From Methanoculleus sp. (GTDB lineage Archaea; Halobacteriota; Methanomicrobia; Methanomicrobiales; Methanoculleaceae): a stretch of 8,963 nt of DNA. Position 1 is the first letter of the stretch; every line of letters starts with the position of its first letter. Under the pieces are notes generated by a model, which saw only the letters and a program-made list of their open reading frames with translations, was not told the DNA's origin and searched no databases. Of the stretch, positions 1-5,878 are shown one piece after another. Position numbers and translations under genes: made by a program. The stretch spans positions 1 through 8,963 of the forward strand of contig JALNXI010000076.1 in the NCBI GenBank assembly GCA_023230425.1, given 5' to 3'.

Positions 1-1382
1 TCGATCAGGACGCACTGGCCGTCGCGTATGATCATGTTGCTCGTCGTCAGATCGCCGTGGACGATCCCCGTCCCGTGCAGCCTTCCGACCGCCTCACCGG
101 CAAGACCGATGTTCTCCGGTGTCGGGACATACTTCAGCACCTCTCCTGCGACCCGCTCCATGACGATCGTATCGGCCGTGATATCCCGGATCACCGGGGT
201 CGGGACGCCCGCCCGCCGGGCAGCCGCGATCAGGCGTGCCTCGGCGCGGGTCCGTTCCGTGATCAGGCGCCTGTCAAGCACCTGGTTCCGGTAACGCTTG
301 CTGATGCGATGCTTGACCACATCCTCCTCCCTGACCTCCACCACAGCCTCCGCACCCCGGGCGACGCCCCCCTCGTGCGGTCCGGCAGCAAAGATCTCGC
401 CGGGCTCGGTCCGCCAGGTGACCTCCACCTCGTCTGCCCGGTAGCCCGGCCGGATCTGCGACTCCCTGAGGGGGAGCGTGACCCCGTGCTCCAGCATGAC
501 CTTTCCCGTGTAGGCGATCATCGCACCGTTGTCGCCGAGGAACGTCCGCTCCGGGACGGCGAACGACGCTCCCCGGTCCTCGCACATCATCCGGAGCATC
601 TCCTGAAGCCGCGCGTTTGCGCCGACCCCCCCGACGAGCAGGACCTCGTCCTTGCCGGCATGCGCGAGCGCCCGCTCCGTCACCTCGACGCACATGGCAA
701 ACGCGGTCTCCTGCAGGCTAAAGCAGACATCCTCAAGCGCTGCCGTGCTCTCCTGGGCGGCGCTGACGAGCCCGGAGAAGGCGAGGTCCATCCCCTTCAC
801 CGTATACGGGAACTCGATGTAGTTCCCCTGCTGCGCAAGTCTCTCGATGATCGGGCCGCCCGGATGCGGGAGATCGTGACTCCGGGCGAACTTGTCGAGT
901 GCGTTCCCGAGCCCAATGTCCAGCGTCTCCCCGAAGATCCGGTAGCGGCCGTTTAAGTAGCCGAGCACCTGCGTGTTGGCGCCGCTCGCGTAGAGGACAA
1001 TGGGGTCGGAAAATCCGGTCGCCCACCTCCCTATCTCGACGTGCGCCACGCAGTGGTTGACGCCGACGAGCGGCACGCCGAGGGCAATCGAGAGGGCTCG
1101 TGCAGCGGTCGCCACCGTCCGGAGGGAGGGACCGAGGCCGGGTCCCTGGGAGAAGGCGACTGCCCGGATCCGTTCCGGTTCCGTGAGCACCCGGGATATA
1201 ACCTCCTTCATCACCGAGGCGTGGTGCTGCGCGGCCTCTCGCGGGTGGATTCCTCCCTTCGGTGGGACGTAGGGCGATGAGTGGAGGGCGACCAGGTCTT
1301 CCCCGAAGAGGGCGGCACTGAGGTTCCATGCTGTTCCCTCAAGCCCCAGCACCAGCCCGTCCTCAGGTATCATATTCGGCAT
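1..1382 (-). CDS. kae1-bud32: Kae1-Bud32 fusion, tRNA t6A synthesis (3' end cut by window edge)
   Basis: Bifunctional KEOPS subunit. The Kae1 half transfers the threonylcarbamoyl group to A37 of ANN-decoding tRNAs; the Bud32 half is a small atypical kinase/ATPase of the same complex. Seen: 460 complete codons. The Kae1 domain spans about residues 10-325, with the metal-binding pair H110 and H114 in HCVAH, Y131 in YASG, and D284 in LGDNG. The Bud32 domain begins near residue 345, with K357 in VVKHR, then SKRYR, and the catalytic loop HGDLTTSN at 442-449 (D444, N449). The DFG-like motif and the stop lie beyond position 1. ATG 1382 was chosen because GGAGTGA lies about 10 nt upstream; ATG 1373, three codons in, is an alternative. 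The fusion of the two subunits is common in Euryarchaeota. It is the last visible gene of the cluster, 109 nt after rps27ae. Confidence 0.96.
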   Translation of the reverse strand, partial: MPNMIPEDGLVLGLEGTAWNLSAALFGEDLVALHSSPYVPPKGGIHPREAAQHHASVMKEVISRVLTEPERIRAVAFSQGPGLGPSLRTVATAARALSIALGVPLVGVNHCVAHVEIGRWATGFSDPIVLYASGANTQVLGYLNGRYRIFGETLDIGLGNALDKFARSHDLPHPGGPIIERLAQQGNYIEFPYTVKGMDLAFSGLVSAAQESTAALEDVCFSLQETAFAMCVEVTERALAHAGKDEVLLVGGVGANARLQEMLRMMCEDRGASFAVPERTFLGDNGAMIAYTGKVMLEHGVTLPLRESQIRPGYRADEVEVTWRTEPGEIFAAGPHEGGVARGAEAVVEVREEDVVKHRISKRYRNQVLDRRLITERTRAEARLIAAARRAGVPTPVIRDITADTIVMERVAGEVLKYVPTPENIGLAGEAVGRLHGTGIVHGDLTTSNMIIRDGQCVLI

Positions 1383-1410
1383 GAAACAGATGTCACTCCG
1401 TTGTGTTGTG

Positions 1411-1435
1411 AAAAAGGCCGGCCGCGGCCGGGGCC
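1411..1435 (-). terminator. GC palindrome plus T5, candidate terminator after rps27ae
   Basis: Positions 1418-1431 form a perfect 14-nt palindrome (CCGGCCGCGGCCGG). On the minus strand it is followed by CC and five T (1415-1411). This lies 56 nt after the rps27ae stop and 29 nt before the kae1-bud32 start. It resembles an intrinsic terminator or attenuator, but the T run is short and archaeal termination depends mainly on longer U tracts, so it may only be partial or may be chance in GC-rich DNA. Confidence 0.35.
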
Positions 1436-1491
1436 TGCAGACGGGAGCAGGTGAACTGCGGCCGTGATCGTATTTGGTATCTGGGTGAGGA

Positions 1492-1647
1492 TTACTTCCG
1501 GAACTCAGTGTAGCCGCACTTGCCGCAGGCCACCCGATCCTTGTGCTCGGCCATCAGCACGCCGGGGCCGCACCGGGGGCAGTGCCGCTTCTGCAGGGCT
1601 GCTTTGTCGCCCTTGACTTCGTAGCACTCGTGTCTCTTGACCGCCAT
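1492..1647 (-). CDS. rps27ae: 30S ribosomal protein S27ae
   Basis: Small zinc-ribbon protein of the small ribosomal subunit, the archaeal form of the eukaryotic ubiquitin-fused S27a (here without ubiquitin). It has 51 residues, the normal size for the family. The zinc ribbon is visible as CPRC at residues 23-26 and CGKC at 41-44, with a basic N-terminus (MAVKRHECYEVKG) and the ending CGYTEFRK. The ATG at 1647 lies only 5 nt after the stop of rps24e, so the two are almost certainly co-transcribed and translationally coupled. The order S24e, S27ae, Kae1-Bud32 is widely conserved in Euryarchaeota and supports the call. Confidence 0.96.
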   Translation of the reverse strand: MAVKRHECYEVKGDKAALQKRHCPRCGPGVLMAEHKDRVACGKCGYTEFRK

Positions 1648-1652
1648 GCTCT

Positions 1653-1946
1653 TCACGCCTCGCTCTCTGCCTTCGGCTCGCCGCGCTTGAGGAGATACTC
1701 CCGCTCGGTCGATTTTTTGCTCTCCTCGTCGTCGTAGATCCGGGCACGGCCGGCAACTTCCATCTTTCCGAACCGGGTCCGCTCAAGGTCCAGTACGACG
1801 AGGTTCTCACTCTTATTCAGCATCGCGGCGAGCTTCTCCTGAATGCTCTTCCGCGAGGGTGTCGGGCCGTCAAAGGTGAGCGTAAACGCAAGCTCCCTCC
1901 GGTTCAACACCTCGTTCCTCACGTCACGGGTAATTTCGAAGTCCAT
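1653..1946 (-). CDS. rps24e: 30S ribosomal protein S24e
   Basis: Archaeal/eukaryotic-type protein of the small ribosomal subunit, 97 residues, typical of the family. Recognisable features are the N-terminal MDFEITRDVRNEVLNRRE, the segment TFDGPTPSRKSIQEKLA and the RARIYDD strand, followed by a charged C-terminus (KKSTEREYLLKRGEPK). The reading frame is open upstream to 2036, but ATG 1946 is the start expected for the family; it has AGGGAT just upstream and a TATA box about 30 nt further up. It heads the rps24e-rps27ae-kae1 part of the cluster, 76 nt after the dephospho-CoA kinase stop. Co-transcription with the upstream genes is possible, but the promoter suggests an independent start. Confidence 0.96.
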   Translation of the reverse strand: MDFEITRDVRNEVLNRRELAFTLTFDGPTPSRKSIQEKLAAMLNKSENLVVLDLERTRFGKMEVAGRARIYDDEESKKSTEREYLLKRGEPKAESEA

Positions 1947-1972
1947 CGATATCCCTAAAATATTGTTGGCGG

Positions 1973-1983
1973 ATTTATTTATA
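1973..1983 (-). promoter_or_regulatory. TATA box of the rps24e promoter
   Basis: The minus strand reads TATAAATAAAT from 1983 to 1973, close to the archaeal TATA consensus, in an AT-rich patch between two GC-rich genes. Its centre is about 32 nt upstream of the rps24e ATG (1946). This predicts a transcript starting about 6-8 nt before the ATG, with a very short leader holding at most part of AGGGAT. The match is seen; promoter activity is inferred. Confidence 0.7.
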
Positions 1984-2022
1984 CTCTGGTATGGAGCGCT
2001 GGTGCGGGTTTCGCCACACTCC

Positions 2023-2508
2023 TCACTCACGCACAAAAACTCTCAGCATAGACGCGGCCTCTCGCTTCGCCGACGCATCAACGAGCCGGAGGACAACTCC
2101 CTCTCCCGGCTGCCCATAGAGTATGGCAGCACCGTATGGCGCGGCGAGGATGAGCGGGATGACCGCAAGATCCTCCTCGCCGTCGACGAAGATCACTCCC
2201 GGGGGGTCCCGGACCACCTCGTCGATCGCATCCACGAGTTCGTCGGTGATCGTGCCGGGGGCGTTCTTCGCCGTCAGCCTTCTCGCCTGGAGCAGGGGCG
2301 AATGGGTGCAGGGTAAGCGCATCGTGTAGCCGTCGATGATGGCGATATCCGGGACGATCCCCGCACCCAGGATATTGTGGGTCACCACATCGCCGACGGT
2401 GTAGACCGCACGGCCTTCGAGTTGGGGAAGGAGTTCCCCGATGTCCCTGTAGAGGGTGCCGAACGGCTTTTTGAAGAGATCCCGGTGCGCTTCGGGAAGC
2501 CGGAGCAT
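2023..2508 (-). CDS. GTP-dependent dephospho-CoA kinase (DUF359)
   Basis: Last step of archaeal coenzyme A synthesis: phosphorylates dephospho-CoA at the 3'-OH using GTP. The DUF359 family was assigned this role from the Thermococcus enzyme and is unrelated to bacterial CoaE. It has 161 residues, as in the family. Visible conserved blocks are TVGDVVT (37-43), PDIAIIDGYTMR (53-64), NAPGTIT (82-88) and VDGEEDLAVIP (108-118), the last carrying the acidic cluster expected at the active site. ATG 2508 overlaps the spt4 stop as TGATG, so translation is coupled; a TTG one codon earlier is possible but less likely. A CoA-synthesis gene inside a transcription/ribosome operon looks out of place, yet this position is conserved in many Euryarchaeota. 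Confidence 0.92.
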   Translation of the reverse strand: MLRLPEAHRDLFKKPFGTLYRDIGELLPQLEGRAVYTVGDVVTHNILGAGIVPDIAIIDGYTMRLPCTHSPLLQARRLTAKNAPGTITDELVDAIDEVVRDPPGVIFVDGEEDLAVIPLILAAPYGAAILYGQPGEGVVLRLVDASAKREAASMLRVFVRE

Positions 2509-2708
2509 CAACGGACCTTCAGTGCATATCGGCCGGGTAGGGTGATATTCATCTTCTTCGCAATATCCGAATGCTCGGGATCGATGATCACCACATATCC
2601 TGCCCAGTCTTCGCTCAGGTTAGCCGTGCCGCAGATCACGCAGGCCTCCCCTTCGACGACCCGGTGACACTCGCGGCAGACCTTGACCAGCTTCTTGCGC
2701 ACGACCAT
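2508..2708 (-). CDS. spt4: Transcription elongation factor Spt4 (RpoE2)
   Basis: Small zinc protein, formerly called RNA polymerase subunit E'', that pairs with Spt5 and acts as a processivity clamp on RNA polymerase. It has 66 residues, normal for archaea. The zinc site is C11, C14, C23 and C26 (CRECH...CVICG). The C-terminal half (LSEDWAGYVVIIDPEHSDIA) matches the Spt4 fold that contacts the Spt5 NGN domain. ATG 2708 overlaps the stop of rpo7 (TAATG) and its own TGA overlaps the next start (TGATG), so it is embedded in a tightly coupled operon. No Spt5 gene is in the window. Confidence 0.96.
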   Translation of the reverse strand: MVVRKKLVKVCRECHRVVEGEACVICGTANLSEDWAGYVVIIDPEHSDIAKKMNITLPGRYALKVR

Positions 2709-3277
2709 TATGCCGCCCCTTTCTGTTTCTCCTGTTCAAGTTCTTCTTCCAGCCAGACCGTGGTCCCGAGGCCCGACTGCCGCATGGTAAGGCCGATCTT
2801 GCTCTCCCGGGGCTCGCGCTCATTCAACGAGAGCGCAACAACCCGGGCCCGAATACCGTCGCCGACAGCAATATACCGTTTTGAGTCCTGGCAGATCAGC
2901 CTGCCGTTCTTCTCGTCGTAGTTAATATATTCATCTGATATCTGGCTCACGTGGAGCATAGCGTCGATGGGCCCGAGGCTGACGAACGCGCCGAAACTCG
3001 TCGTCTCCACCACCTCGCCCTCGATCACTTCCTGAAGCCCCAGGCGGAGCACCGCCGCCTCAAATCTGACATCGTAGTAGACAGCACCGTCCCCGGGGAT
3101 CAACTCCCCCTCGCCGACATTGAGGATCTTCGTAACCGCAATGAATATGCCGATCTCCTTTGCGATGCTGCCTTCCAGCTGTTCCTGCAATACATTGAGA
3201 ATAACCTTCTCCAGGTCTTCCCCAAGGCGGTGGGGCGGAACCCGCACCTTGTCCTCCAGCGTCATCTTATAATACAT
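2708..3277 (-). CDS. rpo7: DNA-directed RNA polymerase subunit Rpo7 (RpoE1)
   Basis: Archaeal homologue of eukaryotic Rpb7. With Rpo4 it forms the stalk of RNA polymerase, which helps open the promoter and binds nascent RNA. It has 189 residues, the usual length. The N-terminal tip domain (about 1-80) begins with the characteristic MYYKMTLEDKVRVPPHRLG. An S1/OB RNA-binding domain follows at about 82-168 (EGEVVETTSFGAFVSLG, MLHVSQISDEYI, IGLTMRQ). The tail after 172 is acidic and basic (EEELEQEKQKG). ATG 3277 follows the PIN gene stop by 7 nt, with GAGGGGAT about 8 nt upstream as ribosome binding site. Its own stop overlaps spt4. Confidence 0.97.
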   Translation of the reverse strand: MYYKMTLEDKVRVPPHRLGEDLEKVILNVLQEQLEGSIAKEIGIFIAVTKILNVGEGELIPGDGAVYYDVRFEAAVLRLGLQEVIEGEVVETTSFGAFVSLGPIDAMLHVSQISDEYINYDEKNGRLICQDSKRYIAVGDGIRARVVALSLNEREPRESKIGLTMRQSGLGTTVWLEEELEQEKQKGAA

Positions 3278-3284
3278 GGTTTCA

Positions 3285-3665
3285 CTATCCCCTCATCAGC
3301 TCCAATGTTCTCTGTCTTCGCATCGAAACGACGTCAATTTCCTCGCGAAGGAGAGCGTTCCGGAGTTCTCGATCGTTTGTCACCACGGTGCACCCTTCTC
3401 GTCGGGCATACTCGATCACCCGGTCGTCCACACGATCGGCGGTACTCCCGCTCGGCACGATCGTCGAGCGCCGGGCCATCGCGAGGCCCACACGGGCGGC
3501 AGCCGCATCGCGGCCGCGGCCCCGGGTGAGCCCGAGCAACTCACCGACCACCTCTTCGAGCGTGACCGGCTCGAAGTCCCCAAAGAGATTCATAAGCTCG
3601 TCGTACAGGTCAATCCCGAACTGGGCCGGCATTAAGAGGGCGTTCGTGTCGAGGAGCACCTTCAC
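3285..3665 (-). CDS. PIN-domain nuclease, Fcf1/Utp24-like
   Basis: Predicted metal-dependent endoribonuclease of the archaeal Fcf1/Utp24-like PIN group, proposed to act in rRNA processing; the exact substrate in archaea is not settled. It has 126 residues. The acidic PIN residues are all present: D6 in VLLDTNALL, E42 (or E38), D81 in VDDRVIEYA, and D98 in TNDREL. The start is inferred: GTG at 3665 overlaps the aIF2 gamma stop (GTGA) and puts the first strand (MKVLLDTNALL) exactly where the family starts; the upstream ATG at 3698 would lie well inside aif2g. Its position between aIF2 gamma and Rpo7, with no antitoxin gene next to it, argues for a housekeeping nuclease and against a VapC toxin. 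Confidence 0.9.
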   Translation of the reverse strand: MKVLLDTNALLMPAQFGIDLYDELMNLFGDFEPVTLEEVVGELLGLTRGRGRDAAAARVGLAMARRSTIVPSGSTADRVDDRVIEYARREGCTVVTNDRELRNALLREEIDVVSMRRQRTLELMRG

Positions 3666-4897
3666 TCGACCAGAATACCCATGCCGATCAGCCGCCATCG
3701 CCCGCCGACCTGCCTGCTGATAGCGATCCGTGCGCCGACCTCCGCACAGACCGCACGCTTCAGCTGGACCTCCACCTGGTTCTTCTTCGCATTCGTGATC
3801 ACGCCGACGGTGACGGCGGTGCCGACTGAAAGCATCAGCGGCTCCTTATGTTTGAGCGGCTCAATGATCTGCTCGCTGTCCGCACCAACCACCCGGTCCA
3901 TGAGCGTGACATCGAACTTCAGCCGATCCCAGACGGGTGGCAGTTTCCCCACGAGCCCGGCCACCTGCCCGGCGAGGGCGTCACTCTTTGTCAGTGCCGG
4001 ATCGAGCTTCGTCGCGACGCCGAGGAGACCTCCGGGCCCCGCCTCGGTCACCCTGGTCTTACCGGCGTTGATGGAGGTGATCTTCGTCTCGACCGGCTCC
4101 CACTTCATCCGGTTCTCCACCTGCACCTGCCGGCCGGGCCGGATCTCGATGTCGTCACCCTCATGCAGGACGCCGCGAATGAGCGAGCCGCCGATGACGC
4201 CGCCTTTCACATCCCGCCAGCTGCAGCCGGGTTTGTTGATGTCGAACGACCGTGCGACGAGCAGCACCGGGTCGATCTCCGGGTTGCGGGCAGGCTCCGG
4301 TATGACCGCGTCGAGAGTCTGGATCAGGGCGCCGATGTTGACTCCCTTCTGCGCGGAGACCGGAATGATCGGTGCGTTCTCGGCAATGGTGCCTTTGATG
4401 AACCGCTTGATCTGCTTATAGTGCTCAAGCGCCTCGGCCTGGGTGACCACGTCGATCTTGTTCTGGACGATGACGATCTTTCTGATGCCGATCAGTTCGA
4501 GCGCCATCAGGTGCTCCTTGGTCTGAGGCTGTGGACATGTCTCGTTTGCAGCGATAACGAGCATTGCACCGTCCATCAGCGCGGAACCGGAGAGCATCGT
4601 TGCCATCAGCGTCTCGTGGCCGGGGGCATCAACGAACGATACCGTCCGGAATGGGACCGCTTTTCCTCCGCATTTTGGGCATTCGGGCTGGGGAGAATAG
4701 GCTTCCGCCCCCTCGCACCCCTCGCACTTGTAAAATGTTGTATCCGCGTAGCCAAGCCGGATGGAGATGCCGCGCTTGATCTCCTCGCTGTGCCTGTCAG
4801 TCCAGGTACCGGTCAGCGCGCTGACCAGGGTGGTCTTGCCGTGATCGACATGACCCACGAGCCCAATATTGACGCCGGGAATGAATGCATCTCGCAA
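3662..4897 (-). CDS. aif2g: Translation initiation factor aIF2 gamma subunit
   Basis: GTPase core of archaeal IF2, which carries initiator Met-tRNA to the small ribosomal subunit. It has 411 residues, full length. G1 is GHVDHGKT at 15-22; switch I contains RGISIRLGY at 42-50; G3 is DAPGHE at 90-95; G4 is NKID at 146-149; and SAQ is at 181-183. The zinc knuckle specific to the gamma subunit (C58, C61, C73, C76) lies between switch I and G3 and separates it from EF-Tu and SelB. Domains II and III fill residues 205-411. The start is a TTG at 4897, supported by AGGAGGT at 4908-4914 with 10 nt spacing; the nearby ATG at 4890 is out of frame. The gene is the first of the cluster, with its promoter just upstream. 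Confidence 0.97.
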   Translation of the reverse strand: MRDAFIPGVNIGLVGHVDHGKTTLVSALTGTWTDRHSEEIKRGISIRLGYADTTFYKCEGCEGAEAYSPQPECPKCGGKAVPFRTVSFVDAPGHETLMATMLSGSALMDGAMLVIAANETCPQPQTKEHLMALELIGIRKIVIVQNKIDVVTQAEALEHYKQIKRFIKGTIAENAPIIPVSAQKGVNIGALIQTLDAVIPEPARNPEIDPVLLVARSFDINKPGCSWRDVKGGVIGGSLIRGVLHEGDDIEIRPGRQVQVENRMKWEPVETKITSINAGKTRVTEAGPGGLLGVATKLDPALTKSDALAGQVAGLVGKLPPVWDRLKFDVTLMDRVVGADSEQIIEPLKHKEPLMLSVGTAVTVGVITNAKKNQVEVQLKRAVCAEVGARIAISRQVGGRWRLIGMGILVE

Positions 4898-4907
4898 AAG
4901 TTTTCGA

Positions 4908-4914
4908 ACCTCCT
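4908..4914 (-). promoter_or_regulatory. Strong ribosome binding site of aif2g
   Basis: The minus strand reads AGGAGGT from 4914 to 4908, a strong match to the archaeal 16S anti-Shine-Dalgarno, 10 nt before TTG 4897. It decides the start codon, because no in-frame ATG lies near and the family begins at this point. Confidence 0.85.
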
Positions 4915-4934
4915 TATCCTATATAGAGTGACAC

Positions 4935-4943
4935 TACTTATAC
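4935..4943 (-). promoter_or_regulatory. TATA box of the aif2g operon
   Basis: The minus strand reads GTATAAGTA (4943-4935). A start site about 26 nt downstream falls near 4914, exactly at the beginning of AGGAGGT, giving a leader of about 17 nt with the ribosome binding site at its 5' end. A second AT element, CTATATAG at 4919-4926, is centred 25.5 nt from the TTG and would give a leaderless transcript; the presence of the Shine-Dalgarno favours the first. Confidence 0.6.
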
Positions 4944-4983
4944 ATAATCAGTAGGGATTACTTTTCTGCTCCCTGCAGTAGTA

Positions 4984-5040
4984 GCATAGCGCATCCGGGT
5001 CGCCTCCGTATGCTGCCGTCCATGTGGCATACGAAGTATG
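4984..5040. promoter_or_regulatory. Operator-like array of GTATGC/GCATAC half-sites upstream of nikR
   Basis: Four alternating half-sites lie between the aif2g and nikR promoters: GCATA (4984-4988), GTATGC (5008-5013), GCATAC (5027-5032) and GTATG (5036-5040). The central pair is a 6-bp inverted repeat with a 13-nt spacer; it extends outward by one matched base, one mismatch and two more matches (5004-5036). The last two make a tight palindrome, CATAC-GAA-GTATG (5028-5040). Enteric NikR binds GTATGA-N16-TCATAC, so the GTATG core is suggestive, but the spacing differs. The nearest candidate regulator is the nikR gene itself (autoregulation), which is inference. Confidence 0.5.
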
Positions 5041-5067
5041 AAAAATGCATCATGATGTTAGCGAGAA

Positions 5068-5073
5068 TTTATA
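5068..5073 (+). promoter_or_regulatory. TATA box of nikR
   Basis: TTTATA preceded by GCGAGAA, which resembles an archaeal BRE plus TATA box. A start site about 26 nt downstream falls near 5097, which leaves out the ATGs at 5045, 5078 and 5090 and makes ATG 5108 the first usable one. It lies 28 nt downstream of the last operator-like half-site. Confidence 0.6.
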
Positions 5074-5107
5074 CCCCATGAATAGAGATATGGGAGCTGA
5101 TCATAGT

Positions 5108-5530
5108 ATGTCAGGTGATACCGAACTTTCACGTATCGGGATCTCTTTACCCAAGAACCTTCTCGATAAATTCGACGAGATCCTGAGCCTCCGGGGGTAC
5201 TCCTCCCGTTCCGAAGGGATACGGGATTCGATACGGAGTTACATCACCCACTATCAGTGGATATCCGATGTAAAAGGAGAGCGTCAGGGCGTCATTACCA
5301 TGGTCTATGAGCATGACCAGCGTGGGCTGCTTCAGACGCTCACCGAGATCCAGCACCAGTATGCTCATATCATCCAGGCATCCCTCCACTCGCACGTGAC
5401 CCATAACAAGTGCCTTGAGGTGATCCTGATCCGCGGGGATGGTGCGGTGCTGAAGGATATTACGGAACGGCTGATGGCACAGAAAGGTGTCGAGGCGGTG
5501 AAACTTACCACCATACCGATCGAGGGTTAA
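5108..5530 (+). CDS. nikR: NikR nickel-responsive transcriptional regulator
   Basis: Nickel-sensing DNA-binding repressor. The N-terminal ribbon-helix-helix (about residues 8-50, RIGISLPKNLLDKFDEIL, then YSSRSEGIRDSIRSYI) binds DNA; the C-terminal ACT-like domain (about 60-138) tetramerises and binds Ni(II). The high-affinity nickel ligands of E. coli NikR (H76, H87, H89, C95) align with H83, H94, H96 and C102 here, in LHSHVTHNKCLE, so the site is intact. The length is 140 residues from ATG 5108. An in-frame ATG at 5045 would add 21 residues, but it lies upstream of the TATA box at 5068. Half-sites upstream suggest autoregulation. In a methanogen the likely targets are nickel uptake genes or nickel enzymes, none of which is in the window. 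Confidence 0.94.
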   Translation: MSGDTELSRIGISLPKNLLDKFDEILSLRGYSSRSEGIRDSIRSYITHYQWISDVKGERQGVITMVYEHDQRGLLQTLTEIQHQYAHIIQASLHSHVTHNKCLEVILIRGDGAVLKDITERLMAQKGVEAVKLTTIPIEG

Positions 5531-5536
5531 CTTCAG

Positions 5537-5583
5537 TGTGAAGGGGAGTGGAGCGAGGGGATAGTTCACCCGCCGCCTTCACA
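5537..5583. repeat. Inverted repeat at the nikR/DUF2098 convergent end
   Basis: TGTGAAGG (5537-5544) and CCTTCACA (5576-5583) are perfect 8-bp inverted repeats separated by 31 nt, spanning the convergent ends of nikR (stop at 5530) and the DUF2098 gene (stop at 5566). There is no T run on either side. It may form a stem in both 3' ends, but the long loop makes this weak. Confidence 0.3.
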
Positions 5584-5856
5584 ACTCTGATCGGTCGCTT
5601 TCTCCCACACCCCTTCCAGCTGCTCTTTAAGTTCTTTGTGTTCTTTGAGGTAGTCCTCCAGGGAGCGCTCCTCTCTCTCCACGTGCTCGGTCGTGCGGTC
5701 GGCGCCGACGAGTTCGTCCACCCGGTAGTAGAGTCCGGTGCTGTCGAGTTCGGCGTACTTCCATCCGTCGATCTCCTCGACCCGCAGGACCTTTCCGGTC
5801 GTGCCGGTGCGGGGGTATCGGACGACTGCGCCCACGACCACGTCATCCGTGCTCAT
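5566..5856 (-). CDS. DUF2098 family protein, methanogen-associated
   Basis: Small uncharacterised protein of 96 residues. The N-terminal half (1-50) is a compact beta-rich module, VVVGAVVRYPRTGTTGKV, then WKYAELDSTGLYYRVDEL, resembling the SH3-like DUF2098 family known mainly from methanogens. The C-terminal part (about 52-90) is a highly charged, probably helical stretch rich in E, R and K, and may be a short coiled coil. No catalytic motif or signal peptide is seen. The start is uncertain: ATG 5856 fits the family and the TATA spacing; an in-frame ATG at 5871 would add five residues (MYLPR). No good ribosome binding site precedes either. It is divergent from ycaO with a 54-nt gap and converges on nikR. 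Function unknown. Confidence 0.85.
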   Translation of the reverse strand: MSTDDVVVGAVVRYPRTGTTGKVLRVEEIDGWKYAELDSTGLYYRVDELVGADRTTEHVEREERSLEDYLKEHKELKEQLEGVWEKATDQSCEGGG

Positions 5857-5878
5857 ACGTGGTAGGTACATCTGCCAT
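5843..5878 (-). other. Mini-ORF of 11 codons with perfect Shine-Dalgarno, overlapping the DUF2098 start
   Basis: The minus strand has GGAGGTGAT (5898-5890), a 9-nt perfect complement to the archaeal 16S 3' end. Eleven nt later comes ATG 5878, opening an 11-residue frame (MADVPTTYEHG) that ends at TGA 5845-5843. It overlaps the first 14 nt of the DUF2098 gene in another frame. It could be a leader peptide coupled to DUF2098 translation, a remnant of a frameshifted N-terminus, or chance. Confidence 0.3.

Noticed and set aside
57..956. Long open frame on the plus strand (299 codons) opposite kae1-bud32
   Set aside because: Shadow frame of GC-rich DNA antisense to a fully conserved gene; its translation is low-complexity in R, P, D and H and shows no recognisable domain.
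3666..3698. ATG start for the PIN protein at 3698
   Set aside because: It would overlap aif2g by 37 nt and add 11 residues before the conserved first strand; GTG 3665 with the GTGA overlap is the natural start.
3848..4954. Long open frame on the plus strand (368 codons) opposite aif2g
   Set aside because: Antisense to a clear aIF2 gamma gene with every GTPase motif; the translation has no domain features, and the frame runs through the aif2g promoter.
4949..4981. Direct repeat CAGTAG (4949-4954 and 4976-4981) near the aif2g promoter
   Set aside because: A six-base repeat in a short region is expected by chance and is not linked to any symmetry or known site.
5045..5107. Longer NikR start at ATG 5045
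   Set aside because: It lies upstream of the TTTATA box at 5068, adds 21 residues not expected before the ribbon-helix-helix, and has no ribosome binding site; ATG 5108 fits better.
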